Notes under the pieces: generated by a model
The model's database searches: none
Seen by the model: the letters and a program-made list of their open reading frames with translations, nothing else
Told to the model about the DNA's origin: nothing
Shown: piece by piece, positions 49,406-58,696 of the stretch
How positions within the stretch are numbered: position 1 is the first letter of the stretch
How the letters are laid out: each line of letters begins with the position of its first letter
Assembly (NCBI RefSeq): GCF_028561565.1
Contig: NZ_JAQQTE010000019.1
Span: forward strand, 268,586-332,585
DNA: 64,000 nt
Origin: Gilvibacter sediminis
GTDB lineage: Bacteria; Bacteroidota; Bacteroidia; Flavobacteriales; Flavobacteriaceae
Direction of reading: 5' to 3'
Program-made: the position numbers and the translations under genes

Positions 49406-49939
49406 ATGAAAAATTTAAAATTGCTAGCCCTTTTGCTGCTTGTCCCTATGTACATTGCTTGCAGCTCTGACGATGATTCCACAACCACGGAAGAAGAAGC
49501 CGAAGTTTCCTTAGTAGGAACCTGGACCGCAGAGACCATTGACTTTGACTCTACAATTACCACTGTGATTGAAGGCTTACCTGTGACCGCCACTCAAGAA
49601 GGCGAAGGTTTTGATATAGACGCAACTGTTACCTTTTCTGAAGATCCGAATGAGGTAAGCTCAGAAGGACAATTCTCCATGACCGTAACAACGACTTTTT
49701 TAGGCGTTAGCGAAGAGGAGACCTTAGAAAACCTCGACTTATTGGGAGACGGCACCTGGAGCTTGGAAGACAATACACTTACCATTACCGGCACGGCGGA
49801 TGATCAAGACGCCGTGATCACCATTGAACTTCTTACAGCGGATATGCTGCGACTGCGCATTGAGCAAACAGAGATTCTGGATACTCCGGTTGGCAGCGGC
49901 GAAGTCGATGCGGTTTTTGTAGCGACTTTCTCAAGATAG
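49406..49939 (+). CDS. Lipocalin-like lipoprotein, tandem copy 1
   Basis: A 177-residue lipoprotein: lipobox IAC at Cys19 followed by an Asp/Ser-rich spacer (SSDDDSTTTEEEAE). The mature domain begins LVGTWTAETID, and has TVTFSEDPNEVSSEGQFS and LLGDGTWSLEDNTLTI, the order seen in lipocalin-like domains. ELLTADMLRLRIEQ is shared with the two following genes. 18 nt after the kinase gene. Function unknown. Confidence 0.82.
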   Translation: MKNLKLLALLLLVPMYIACSSDDDSTTTEEEAEVSLVGTWTAETIDFDSTITTVIEGLPVTATQEGEGFDIDATVTFSEDPNEVSSEGQFSMTVTTTFLGVSEEETLENLDLLGDGTWSLEDNTLTITGTADDQDAVITIELLTADMLRLRIEQTEILDTPVGSGEVDAVFVATFSR

Positions 49940-49961
49940 ACCCAAAAAAAATTAGCTGCAT

Positions 49962-49985
49962 AAGCTTCTCGGAACAAGCTTTTTA
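49962..49985 (+). terminator. Weak hairpin after lipoprotein copy 1
   Basis: A 6-bp AAGCTT/AAGCTT stem with an 8-base loop followed by T residues. It may give partial termination between copies 1 and 2. Confidence 0.35.
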
Positions 49986-50024
49986 GAGATGAGTAGTTTG
50001 TCAAGAAATATGCAAAAAATGTTC

Positions 50025-50052
50025 TTGGCCCGTTTCTTGTATTCTGAATTTG
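50025..50052 (+). promoter_or_regulatory. Candidate promoter of lipoprotein copy 2
   Basis: TTG (50025-50027), a 17-bp spacer and TGAATTTG (50045-50052), five of six -7 matches, 23 bp before the ATG. Confidence 0.35.
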
Positions 50053-50075
50053 CATTAACGTAAAAATTCAGAACT

Positions 50076-50615
50076 ATGAAAAAAGTACTACTACTTACCC
50101 TTGCATTAACCACCAGCCTTTTTATTTCTTGCAGTTCCGACGATGACAACACACCAGCACCAGAAACTGGGACTGATGCCAATATTGTGGGAACTTGGAC
50201 CGCAGAAAGCGTGGATTATTCCGGTTTTACTAGCACTTTGGTACTGGATACAGGAAATACTTTAAGAGTCGAATATACGGGCACTGGCACGGATATAGAC
50301 TTTGGAATGGTCTTTTCAGAAAGCCCAAATGAACTGGTTACCAGCGGGAGCTTTGATCTGGACCTCACAACCTCCATCCAAGGAATTCCAGAACAATCCA
50401 TGGTGCTTGACCTGGACTTTTTGGAAAACGGAACCTGGGTTCGCAATGGGAACACCTTGCGTTTAACCACTGCAGATTCTGAAGTTATTGAAATTTCTAT
50501 TGAACTGCTGACAGAAAACAGTCTGCGATTGAGACTTACGGAAGAATCTTCCATCAGCACAAGTGAAATTGAAGAAGAAGAACTTCTGGTCACGGTAGTG
50601 ACTCTGAGTCGCTAA
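50076..50615 (+). CDS. Lipocalin-like lipoprotein, tandem copy 2
   Basis: A 179-residue lipoprotein (lipobox ISC, Cys19, then SSDDDNTPAPE). Its mature domain parallels copy 1 in order: IVGTWTAESVDY, MVFSESPNELVTSGSFDLDLTTS, FLENGTWVRNGNTLRL and ELLTENSLRLRL. Copies 1 and 2 are clearly related, with variable loops. Ends in a strong terminator. Function unknown. Confidence 0.85.
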   Translation: MKKVLLLTLALTTSLFISCSSDDDNTPAPETGTDANIVGTWTAESVDYSGFTSTLVLDTGNTLRVEYTGTGTDIDFGMVFSESPNELVTSGSFDLDLTTSIQGIPEQSMVLDLDFLENGTWVRNGNTLRLTTADSEVIEISIELLTENSLRLRLTEESSISTSEIEEEELLVTVVTLSR

Positions 50616-50630
50616 GATCATAAACATTTT

Positions 50631-50658
50631 AAAAAGCACTCTTCGGAGTGCTTTTTTT
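50631..50658 (+). terminator. Intrinsic terminator after lipoprotein copy 2
   Basis: An 11-bp stem AAAAAGCACTC/GAGTGCTTTTT capped by a TTCG tetraloop, followed by a T-run. Confidence 0.92.
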
Positions 50659-50676
50659 CATCTCAAAACCAACACC

Positions 50677-50725
50677 ATAGAGAATCTTTTACAACTACTG
50701 ACCGTAAACCCAATAAATTCTCTAT
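50677..50725. repeat. Inverted repeat upstream of lipoprotein copy 3
   Basis: ATAGAGAAT (50677-50685) and ATTCTCTAT (50717-50725) form a perfect 9-bp inverted repeat with a 31-base spacer. No promoter consensus is obvious nearby. Purpose unknown. Confidence 0.35.
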
Positions 50726-50777
50726 AAAATCTGTCAGTAAAGTCTCCAATCATCGACTACTTGCTAAACGTATTTCT

Positions 50778-51311
50778 ATGAAAAAAGTTTGGCTTTTTTG
50801 CATCGCTATTCTGTATTTGCAATTCACCTCATGTTCTACCGCCATTAATAACAATCGAATCAATGATTCCTTTAGTGTTCTAGGCTATTGGGTATTGACA
50901 GAGGTCAACTACACCGGCATTAGCGAAGTGACGCAAGAGGGGGAAACAGCTTTGGAGTTTAATCTGGCAGGTAGTTCAATTGCTTCGGATGCTAATGTGG
51001 CTTTAATGCAAAACCCAAACCAATTCGTGTCCAACGGCTCCGTAAGTCTTGAAATTACGACCACCGGAAATGGACACAATAGCACAGCCATTTTTGATAA
51101 CAACATCTTTTTCCCAACCTTAGGCACATGGGAGCGTGCAGACAATCAGATCTTTGTAAGCTCAGATGGGACTACTAAGGCATACACCATTGCGTCTCTA
51201 ACCCCAAATAGGATTGTATTGGAACATGAAGGAACAGAAATCTTGAACGATCAATCCAGCAACACAAACACCAGAAATAGCTTCACAGTAACAATAGTTT
51301 TGGCCAAATAA
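50778..51311 (+). CDS. Lipocalin-like lipoprotein, divergent tandem copy 3
   Basis: A 177-residue lipoprotein (lipobox TSC, Cys19). It keeps the family plan but is less similar: VLGYWVLTEVNYTG, VALMQNPNQFVSNGSVSLEITTT, FPTLGTWERADNQIFV and SLTPNRIVLEHEG. It has no acidic spacer after the lipidated Cys, unlike copies 1 and 2. Transcription is separate from copy 2 because of the terminator between them. Function unknown. Confidence 0.8.
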   Translation: MKKVWLFCIAILYLQFTSCSTAINNNRINDSFSVLGYWVLTEVNYTGISEVTQEGETALEFNLAGSSIASDANVALMQNPNQFVSNGSVSLEITTTGNGHNSTAIFDNNIFFPTLGTWERADNQIFVSSDGTTKAYTIASLTPNRIVLEHEGTEILNDQSSNTNTRNSFTVTIVLAK

Positions 51312-51314
51312 GGA

Positions 51315-51347
51315 TTCGTTAAACTAAGAACTAATTGAATAACTTTG
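51315..51347 (+). promoter_or_regulatory. Promoter of the PAP2 phosphatase gene
   Basis: TTCG (51315-51318), 21-bp spacer, and TAACTTTG (51340-51347), a perfect -7 element, about 45 bp before the ATG. Confidence 0.55.
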
Positions 51348-51392
51348 CAATTATTACCCACAATTAGGTTCGGACTTTTTCGATTCAGTGAT

Positions 51393-52241
51393 ATGCGCAA
51401 GTTTATTTTCCTATTAACAATTCTGCTGGGCGCTCCGCAATTATGTGCTCAGGAATCTAATTTTACACCATTGGCTCAAGACGCCAACATTTGGCAAACC
51501 CTAAAGTATGATGCCAAAAGTGCCTTTGGAGGCTTTAAACACAGCATTACAGCACCGGTGCGTTGGCAGGGAGACGACTTTCTCACGGCAGTGAGTGTAA
51601 TCACCGCCACCTCCATGTTTACGGCTTTGGATCAATCTGCGCGCAACTATTTTGTAGAACAAGAACCCAACGCTCCTGGCGTACTCAAAGAATTCGGTTG
51701 GTACTTTGGAAGCCCACAGAACTTCTTTATGGTCTCTGGTGGTATCTACGGATTCGGACTCTTGACCAAAAATGAAAAGGTTCGTAAAACCGGAGTGCTC
51801 ATTATTGCCTCCGCAGCTACCTCCGGCCTTTTTCAAACCTTTTTTAAAACTGCTGTTGGACGTGCACGACCAGACGATTTTACGGGCCCTTTTGAGTTTG
51901 AACCCTTTAAAGGCACCGCACGTTACCACTCCTTCCCTTCTGGACATACCATCCTCTCCATTTCTATGGCGCATTCCATTGCCAAGCAGTTTGACAATAT
52001 CTGGGTTAAATCTGGAATTTACGCCTTAGGGAGTATTGCTCCCGTCTCTCGTTTATGGGACGATGCCCACTGGGTAACTGATATTGTTCTAGGCGCAGCA
52101 ATAAGCATAGCTGTTGTAGATAGTGTAGACAACTACCTTTTTGGAAGCCGACGCTATGAGAACGCTTATCAAAACCGCCACAGGATCAGTTGGCGCTTTA
52201 CTGCCGGTTATAATACAGTCGGTTTAGTTGGAACATTTTAA
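51393..52241 (+). CDS. PAP2-family phosphatase
   Basis: A 282-residue type 2 phosphatidic-acid-phosphatase-like protein with a signal peptide (MRKFIFLLTILLGAPQLCAQ). The three catalytic motifs are intact: KTAVGRARP (motif 1), SFPSGHT (motif 2) and SRLWDDAHWVTD (motif 3). Several hydrophobic helices surround them. It may act on lipid or undecaprenyl diphosphates in the envelope. The ATG was preferred over an upstream start adding 16 residues that overlap the promoter. Confidence 0.92.
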   Translation: MRKFIFLLTILLGAPQLCAQESNFTPLAQDANIWQTLKYDAKSAFGGFKHSITAPVRWQGDDFLTAVSVITATSMFTALDQSARNYFVEQEPNAPGVLKEFGWYFGSPQNFFMVSGGIYGFGLLTKNEKVRKTGVLIIASAATSGLFQTFFKTAVGRARPDDFTGPFEFEPFKGTARYHSFPSGHTILSISMAHSIAKQFDNIWVKSGIYALGSIAPVSRLWDDAHWVTDIVLGAAISIAVVDSVDNYLFGSRRYENAYQNRHRISWRFTAGYNTVGLVGTF

Positions 52242-52246
52242 AAACA

Positions 52247-52274
52247 AAAAAGCCGCTCTATCGAGCGGCTTTTT
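52247..52274. terminator. Bidirectional intrinsic terminator between PAP2 and pyrophosphatase genes
   Basis: A 12-bp stem AAAAAGCCGCTC/GAGCGGCTTTTT with a TATC loop, serving both convergent genes. Confidence 0.92.
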
Positions 52275-52294
52275 TGTTATATATAAAAGGTCTT

Positions 52295-54787
52295 TTATTT
52301 AGACGATCCATCTACTACCTTTTTCACTTCTTTTACGATCTCAATATCTACTGTAGCACCTTCTGCCTCTTTGTAAGCTTCCACCTTAGCTTCAACTTCT
52401 TCTGGAGTTCCAGTAAAGGTCTCTGTAGTAGTTTCACCGTCTTTAGTGATCTTTACAGTTGCTGTAGCAGTTGCTTCAGCATCCTCGTCCATAGTCACCT
52501 CAACCGTGATGTCTTCAGTTCCTTCTGCCAAAGCAGTAGCGTCTCCGTTCATTTTGATGATGGTAGTAGTACCATCTTCAGAAACGAATTTTACGTTAGC
52601 AGCTTCAATCACATTATCAGCATAAGCCTCTTCTCCGTGACCTCCTAAGATCGGAGCAATTACCAATCCAACCAAACAAGTCAATTTGATCAAGATGTTC
52701 ATAGACGGTCCAGAAGTATCTTTAAATGGATCACCAACAGTATCTCCAGTTACAGCCGCTTTGTGCGCGTCAGAACCTTTGTAAGTCATCTCACCGTCGA
52801 TCTCAACTCCAGCTTCAAATGATTTCTTAGCGTTGTCCCAAGCACCTCCAGCGTTGTTCTGGAAGATCGCCCACATCACACCGCTAACACATACACCAGC
52901 CATATAACCTCCTAGTGGCTCAGCACCGAAGATCAAACCGATTGCGATAGGAGTCAAAATAGTGATCAGTCCAGGAACGATCATCTCTCTCAAAGCAGCT
53001 TTAGTTGAAATGTCAACACACTTAGCGTACTCTGGAGTTCCAGTTCCTTCCATAATTCCAGGAATCTCTTTGAACTGACGACGTACTTCTTTTACCATTT
53101 CCATAGCAGCTTTACCTACAGACTTCATAGCCAAGGCAGAGAATACTACAGGAATCATTCCCCCTACAAAGAGAGCGGCCAATACATCAGCCTTAAAGAT
53201 GTTGATCCCCTGGATACCGGTAAAGGTTACATAAGCAGCAAACAAGGCCAAAGCAGTCAATGCTGCAGAAGCAATTGCAAATCCTTTTCCAACAGCAGCA
53301 GTTGTGTTACCTACTGAGTCAAGGATGTCTGTACGTTGACGTACGTGCTCTTCTAGTTCACTCATCTCAGCAACACCACCGGCGTTATCTGCGATAGGAC
53401 CGAATGCGTCGATTGCCAACTGCATAGCAGTAGTTGCCATCATAGCAGAAGCAGCAAGTGCAACTCCGTAGAATCCAGCAAGCTCATAAGAACCGTAGAT
53501 CGCAGCAGCAAAAAGCAATACTGACCACAGTGTAGATTTCATACCTACAGCTAGACCAGCGATGATGTTTGTTGCAGCTCCAGTTCCTGAGTTCTGTACA
53601 ATATCTAGTACTGGTTTCTTCCCTAGAGAAGTGTAGTATGCAGTAACGAAAGAAATCAAGGCTCCAACGGCCAATCCGATACATGCAGACCAGAATACGT
53701 TCATAGAAGCGATCTCCTTAGCCCCTTCTCCGAAGAAGTTCATGGTCAAGGTCTCTGGCAACATCCAACCGATAAGGAAGTAACTAGCGATCAAAGTAAT
53801 GATGATCGCAAACCAGTTACCCATATCCAAGGCTTTCTGTACCTGCGCTTCTTTAGCGTCGTTATTTTTGATACGAACCAAGAAGGTTCCTAAGATAGAT
53901 GCCAATACTCCAACCCCAGCAATTACTAGCGGAAGTAAGATCGGCCCCATATTGTTAAATGCGTCTGTGTAAGCAGCTGTTGCGCTCATGTCGCGAATAA
54001 CATAGTTACCCAATACCATGGCAGCCAATACAGTTGCTACATATGAACCAAACAGGTCAGCTCCCATTCCGGCAACGTCTCCTACGTTGTCACCAACGTT
54101 ATCTGCGATTGTTGCAGGATTACGTGGATCATCTTCTGGGATACCCGCTTCTACTTTACCTACAAGGTCAGCTCCAACGTCAGCAGCTTTGGTATAGATA
54201 CCACCACCAACACGAGCAAAAAGTGCAATACTTTCTGCACCAAGAGAGAATCCTGCAAGCGCTTCAAGTACAATGGTCATGTTGTCGTAGAAAGAGCCAT
54301 CAGCACCCATAAACTGTCCAATGAAGAACATGAATAGTAAGCTCAGACCCAATACAGCAAGACCGGCTACACCTAATCCCATTACTGTTCCACCACCAAA
54401 GGAAACTTGCAATGCCTGTGGAAGGCTTGTCTTAGCTGCCTCTGCAGTACGTGCGTTTGCTTCTGTCGCAACGCGCATCCCGATGTTTCCAGCCAAAGCT
54501 GAGAAGAATGCACCCAGGATGAATGCAGGAACAATCATGATGCTTGTGGTCTCAACCATTTGAGACACTCCAAACAATGCTGCGGATGCAACCACAACAA
54601 AGATCAATAACAAACGGTACTCAGCATTCAAAAAGGCCAATGCACCTTCTTTGATACTTTTAGAGATGGATTGCATGCGCTCGTTTCCGGCAGCCTGCTT
54701 CTTCACCCAGCTCATCTTTACAAGCATGAATAGAAGACCTAGCACAGCGAGTGCAATAGGTACCCAAATAATGTTTGATTCTAACAT
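52295..54787 (-). CDS. hppA: Ion-translocating membrane pyrophosphatase with acidic C-terminal extension
   Basis: An 830-residue membrane pyrophosphatase pumping Na+ or H+ with PPi hydrolysis; about 16 hydrophobic segments. The substrate site is visible in [20 protein letters not shown] and [22 protein letters not shown]. The [10 protein letters not shown] segment has Ala where K+-independent enzymes carry Lys, indicating the K+-dependent class. The core ends near APILGG (about residue 716). The last ~114 residues (from HGEEAY) are hydrophilic, acidic and Thr/Glu-rich, and are not part of the usual enzyme. Ion specificity cannot be fixed from sequence alone. Confidence 0.95.
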   Translation of the reverse strand: MLESNIIWVPIALAVLGLLFMLVKMSWVKKQAAGNERMQSISKSIKEGALAFLNAEYRLLLIFVVVASAALFGVSQMVETTSIMIVPAFILGAFFSALAGNIGMRVATEANARTAEAAKTSLPQALQVSFGGGTVMGLGVAGLAVLGLSLLFMFFIGQFMGADGSFYDNMTIVLEALAGFSLGAESIALFARVGGGIYTKAADVGADLVGKVEAGIPEDDPRNPATIADNVGDNVGDVAGMGADLFGSYVATVLAAMVLGNYVIRDMSATAAYTDAFNNMGPILLPLVIAGVGVLASILGTFLVRIKNNDAKEAQVQKALDMGNWFAIIITLIASYFLIGWMLPETLTMNFFGEGAKEIASMNVFWSACIGLAVGALISFVTAYYTSLGKKPVLDIVQNSGTGAATNIIAGLAVGMKSTLWSVLLFAAAIYGSYELAGFYGVALAASAMMATTAMQLAIDAFGPIADNAGGVAEMSELEEHVRQRTDILDSVGNTTAAVGKGFAIASAALTALALFAAYVTFTGIQGINIFKADVLAALFVGGMIPVVFSALAMKSVGKAAMEMVKEVRRQFKEIPGIMEGTGTPEYAKCVDISTKAALREMIVPGLITILTPIAIGLIFGAEPLGGYMAGVCVSGVMWAIFQNNAGGAWDNAKKSFEAGVEIDGEMTYKGSDAHKAAVTGDTVGDPFKDTSGPSMNILIKLTCLVGLVIAPILGGHGEEAYADNVIEAANVKFVSEDGTTTIIKMNGDATALAEGTEDITVEVTMDEDAEATATATVKITKDGETTTETFTGTPEEVEAKVEAYKEAEGATVDIEIVKEVKKVVDGSSK

Positions 54788-54822
54788 ATTTCTATTTTTA
54801 GTTGACTTTCAATTTGCGACCG

Positions 54823-54871
54823 CAAAAGTAATGAAATCAGTCGGGATATAAAATTTAGAAACGCAAATATA
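54823..54871 (-). promoter_or_regulatory. Candidate promoter region of the pyrophosphatase gene
   Basis: Two perfect -7 elements on the minus strand, TACTTTTG (54823-54830) and TATATTTG (54864-54871), lie upstream of the ATG. Neither has a good -33 at the usual distance. Confidence 0.4.
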
Positions 54872-54917
54872 GCCGCCGAATTAAGGCGATGTCTAAAAAA
54901 TTGAATACTAGCGAATT

Positions 54918-54936
54918 AAAACCCTTGAACTCAAGG
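54918..54936 (-). terminator. Possible weak terminator of the DUF5686 gene
   Basis: A palindrome CCTTGA-AC-TCAAGG followed on the minus strand by a short U-run. The loop is too small to be ideal. Confidence 0.35.
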
Positions 54937-54962
54937 CTAATAAGAAGTATGAACCCCCTCGA

Positions 54963-57440
54963 CTAAAAACTAAACCCAAAAGTTCCGGTTATGCCAAAGC
55001 GGCGTGCATCGGGGTTGTCGAGGTAGTTTCCTCTAAAATTGAAGTCTAAACGGAAGATCTTAAAGATGTTCCCGATCCCAACACTCCATTCCCAATAGAT
55101 GTCCTCTGGGGCTTGATAAGGGATATTTGAAGCGTTTAGGGCGATGTTAGCATCAGAGATCTCACCGTAAACCGCTCTAAACCCGATGACCTCTCTTAGG
55201 TTGAGCTTTCTCAAACCTGGAATTCGTGAAAAGAAGCGCCCTCCAAAGTCATGCTGTAAGTGGAAAGAGGCATAAGTGTCGCTGACAAACTCGTAAAAAT
55301 CCAGCTGATTGAAGGTGTTGTAAATACTAAACAGTGTTTGGTTCCCAGGAATTGGACTCAACAAACTCAGCGGCACCTCTCCAAAGATCTTCCCCACCTC
55401 AATGGTGGTAAAAGCACGCCCAAAACCACCAATATTCCAAGGTTGTGTATAGAGCGCTTGCAGTTTTTGGTATTCAAAGTCACTGTTAAAGACGTCTTTG
55501 ATCCCAAAGGTGGCTCCCACAAAAATAGAGGCAAATCCACCATCATTGATCACCGTGCGTTCTACTCCGTAACCCGACGTCTTACGACCCGGTGTATAAA
55601 ACAATCCTGTAGAAAGCTCTGCTTGCCTTACCTCGGATTGTACATTGCCGTTCTCATCAAAATAGTCTAGGCTAAAAGTATCTGTAGCCGAGGTTAATGT
55701 TCGGAACGAACCTGTCGTTCTGAAAACAAAGTTTTTATAGGGTTCAAACTCAAAACCAGCGGTACTCAGATTGATCCGCGTAAGTCTGTCATTAGCTCCC
55801 ACGGTAATCAAAGCCGATGATGCCAGGTTCCTTCCAAGCACGTCATTGGTATTGGTCAAGGAAGCTCCAGTTTGTTCGGTATCCTTTCGGTGACCACCAA
55901 AAATGATGAATCGGGAGCGCCTATCGAGCAACCACTTCCCGGAGAGTCCGAACTTAAAACGTTCGTCCCTAAAGCCGTAAGCCCCAAAGCCTTCAATACG
56001 CCACATATCGTTGCGGCCAAAATAGGTCCGCCCTCCTAAACGCACCCGCAACCCTTCAGCTTCATTGAATCCGAAGATGGAAAAAACGGGCCCAAAATCA
56101 AAGTTGGGGAATTCGTAGTAGCCACTGGCCAAAACACTACCAATATTGTATAAGGTCTTGAATCGAGGCACCGTTTTCAAGGTGTCCAATAGCGTGTAGA
56201 TCTGCTTTTCATCCTTGTTCAAGGCTTCCAATCGATTCTTATCCCAAAATTCATCCGGTCTATTGTACACCTCAAAATCATAGGGATCTACTTGGTCTTT
56301 ATAAAAGTCGCGCTCTTTGGGAATGTCAAATTGGTAATTGTCATAAAGCGTGGTTCGCTTTCCGTATATACCGCGCGCTCCTTCCTTCTTCTGAATACTA
56401 AAATCACTCAAGAAGTAATCACGAGTGATCAAAAAGATCGAATCGTTGAGTACGTCAAACTCTTGCTCAATGTACACCTCACGCACCCAGTTCAAGTTTG
56501 CACTTTTACTGGCTTGCATATTGATCTCCTTAATGGCCCAGGTAGTATCGTTCACCCAAAAGTCACCCTTAAAGGTCAGCTCATTCTTGCGTCTGGGATA
56601 GTACACAATATTATAGCACCACTTATCACCGATATAGGCAGAATCTAAAAGCACATAGTTATAGACATTGATCCCAGTGCGCGAAAGCGGACTGGTAAAG
56701 GCTTTGTCAAAGAATTTGATATAATTGTCGTAGACATCATATTCTGAATAAAGATCCTTGACAAACTCAATAATGGTCTGATTGTTACTAAAACCCGAAT
56801 TCTTGTTTCCTTCCAGGATCTCTTTTTGGAGCTTTTGGATATTGTCTCCGTAGATCTTGGAAAAAGCCTCGTTAATGAAGATGGGCAGATAAGTATTACC
56901 GGTGATTTTAGAGGTATCGGTTTGATCAAAGATGAATTCCATCCCTCTAAAGATCTTACTCTTAATTAAGGAGGAGTCTATAGAGTTTAAGTCAAACTCC
57001 AGCTTTTCATACTTCTCGTATTGATACTGATTGAATTTCTTGACTCCATTCTCCCGACGATTCTCCCAGATCTTTCTTAAAATATCGATCGCAGGATTGT
57101 CTTTTTTGGATTGCTTCCCCGTGAATACGACCACCTCTCCCAAGCTGGAGGCTTCTTCAGCCAACTCGATCTTCATATTATAGGTAGTACGACTGCTAAG
57201 CGGAACTTCCTTGGTGGTATAGCCTAAAAAGGAAACTACAGCGGCATCGTAAGTGGTGTCCGATTCTAAATAGAACCGACCATTCTCGTTGGTAATGGTA
57301 CCTTCTGAGGAATCTTTGAAAATTACATTAGCAAAGGGAACGGGCTCTCCAAACTCGTCAAACACTTCTCCACTGATCTTAGTTTGAGCAAAGCTCAAAG
57401 ACGTAAGGAGTAAGAGGAAGACAAGTAGTTGTTCTCTCAT
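54963..57440 (-). CDS. DUF5686 outer-membrane protein with carboxypeptidase-regulatory domain
   Basis: An 825-residue outer-membrane protein. A signal peptide (MREQLLVFLLLLTSLSFAQ) precedes a CarboxypepD_reg-like domain (about residues 22-95, SGEVFDEFGEPVPFANVIF) and then the DUF5686 region beginning NPAIDILRKIWENRRENGVKKFNQYQYEKYEKLEFDLN. The C-terminal half is barrel-like and ends in an aromatic strand (RRFGITGTFGFSF). Family function is unknown. Two upstream codons (TTG start) were left out. Transcribed on its own or with the pyrophosphatase gene. Confidence 0.9.
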   Translation of the reverse strand: MREQLLVFLLLLTSLSFAQTKISGEVFDEFGEPVPFANVIFKDSSEGTITNENGRFYLESDTTYDAAVVSFLGYTTKEVPLSSRTTYNMKIELAEEASSLGEVVVFTGKQSKKDNPAIDILRKIWENRRENGVKKFNQYQYEKYEKLEFDLNSIDSSLIKSKIFRGMEFIFDQTDTSKITGNTYLPIFINEAFSKIYGDNIQKLQKEILEGNKNSGFSNNQTIIEFVKDLYSEYDVYDNYIKFFDKAFTSPLSRTGINVYNYVLLDSAYIGDKWCYNIVYYPRRKNELTFKGDFWVNDTTWAIKEINMQASKSANLNWVREVYIEQEFDVLNDSIFLITRDYFLSDFSIQKKEGARGIYGKRTTLYDNYQFDIPKERDFYKDQVDPYDFEVYNRPDEFWDKNRLEALNKDEKQIYTLLDTLKTVPRFKTLYNIGSVLASGYYEFPNFDFGPVFSIFGFNEAEGLRVRLGGRTYFGRNDMWRIEGFGAYGFRDERFKFGLSGKWLLDRRSRFIIFGGHRKDTEQTGASLTNTNDVLGRNLASSALITVGANDRLTRINLSTAGFEFEPYKNFVFRTTGSFRTLTSATDTFSLDYFDENGNVQSEVRQAELSTGLFYTPGRKTSGYGVERTVINDGGFASIFVGATFGIKDVFNSDFEYQKLQALYTQPWNIGGFGRAFTTIEVGKIFGEVPLSLLSPIPGNQTLFSIYNTFNQLDFYEFVSDTYASFHLQHDFGGRFFSRIPGLRKLNLREVIGFRAVYGEISDANIALNASNIPYQAPEDIYWEWSVGIGNIFKIFRLDFNFRGNYLDNPDARRFGITGTFGFSF

Positions 57441-57505
57441 AGACAATGGGGGCCAGGGCCGCTTCTGTTCTGAAGCAGTTAGAACGCAAAAATTGCGCCT
57501 AGATT

Positions 57506-58483
57506 TTATTTGTAAAGCACTTTTTTAACGGCTTTAACAACATCTTCACTATTGGGAAGCCATTCTTCTAACAATGCAGGAGAATATGGAGCCGGGGTAT
57601 CGGCAGTGTTGATCTTTACAATAGGAGCATCCAAATAGTCAAAGACCTGGCTTTGTACTTGATAAGTGATCTCTGTAGCGACGTTACCAAACGGCCACGC
57701 TTCTTCTAGGATCACCAAACGATTGGTCTTTTTTACAGACTCTAAAATGGCATTGTGATCCATTGGGCGTACCGTACGCAGGTCAATGATCTCACAAGAG
57801 ATACCTTCTTTCTCCAAAGCATCTGCAGCTTTGTATGCTTCTTTGATGATCTTTCCAAAAGAGACAATAGTTACATCGTCACCGCTGCGCTTGATGTCAG
57901 CAACTCCTAAAGGAATTAGGTATTCACCTTCTGGCACCTCTCCTTTATCGCCATACATCTGTTCGGACTCCATAAAGATCACCGGGTCGTCATCGCGAAT
58001 AGCCGCTTTGAGCAATCCTTTTGCATCGGCTGGGTTAGAAGGAACCACCACTTTAAGACCGGGACAGTTGGCGTACCAGCTTTCAAAGGCCTGAGAGTGC
58101 GTTGCAGCAAGCTGTCCTGCAGAAGCAGTTGGCCCGCGGAAAACCATAGGAATGTTGATCTGACCTCCACTCATTTGACGCATCTTAGCGGCGTTGTTGA
58201 TGATCTGGTCAATTCCTACCAAAGAGAAGTTAAAGGTCATGAATTCAATGATTGGACGGTTACCGTTCATGGCACTCCCTACTCCGATCCCGGCAAAACC
58301 GAGTTCAGAAATTGGGGTATCAATAATGCGCTTAGGTCCAAACTCATCCAACATACCTTTTGAGGCTTTGTAAGCACCGTTGTATTCGGCCACTTCCTCT
58401 CCCATTAAATAGATGGATTCATCGCGACGCATTTCTTCGCTCATCGCTTCTGCTATTGCTTCTCTAAATTGTATGGTTTTCAT
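57506..58483 (-). CDS. pdhB: Pyruvate dehydrogenase complex E1 component, beta subunit
   Basis: A 325-residue thiamine-diphosphate-dependent transketolase-type beta subunit of the E1 component. YLMGEEVAEYNGAYKASKGMLDEFGPKRIIDTPISE at the N-terminus and IPLGVADIKRSGDDVTIVSFGK with the C-terminal transketolase domain are typical. It forms an alpha2beta2 enzyme; the alpha subunit and E2/E3 are not in the window. The chosen ATG gives MKTIQFREAIAEAM, the usual start; the longer frame adds 22 unlikely residues. Confidence 0.95.
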   Translation of the reverse strand: MKTIQFREAIAEAMSEEMRRDESIYLMGEEVAEYNGAYKASKGMLDEFGPKRIIDTPISELGFAGIGVGSAMNGNRPIIEFMTFNFSLVGIDQIINNAAKMRQMSGGQINIPMVFRGPTASAGQLAATHSQAFESWYANCPGLKVVVPSNPADAKGLLKAAIRDDDPVIFMESEQMYGDKGEVPEGEYLIPLGVADIKRSGDDVTIVSFGKIIKEAYKAADALEKEGISCEIIDLRTVRPMDHNAILESVKKTNRLVILEEAWPFGNVATEITYQVQSQVFDYLDAPIVKINTADTPAPYSPALLEEWLPNSEDVVKAVKKVLYK

Positions 58484-58546
58484 ATTTATCGCTTTGGATT
58501 TCAAGTCGATCTCAGATCGAACAACTCCTTCATTTTTTGAGAAAAA

Positions 58547-58554
58547 CAAAAATA
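58547..58554 (-). promoter_or_regulatory. -7 element of the pdhB promoter
   Basis: TATTTTTG on the minus strand, a perfect consensus match, about 64 bp before the pdhB ATG. The -33 element is weak. Confidence 0.5.
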
Positions 58555-58652
58555 CTATTTATTCGTCTCCACCACCACATGAAAATGGAAATAAGTGCAA
58601 TTTTTTTGAAAATTTATTATGCGTGCATAGTAAATATTCGAAATTATAGTGG

Positions 58653-58660
58653 TAACTTTG
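58653..58660 (+). promoter_or_regulatory. -7 element of the etfBA promoter
   Basis: TAACTTTG, a perfect match to TAnnTTTG, 36 bp before the etfB ATG. The 58484-58696 interval holds only these divergent promoters. Confidence 0.55.
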
Positions 58661-58696
58661 ACAACAGTAAAAAACAGCTTAAAAAAAGTCTGAACT

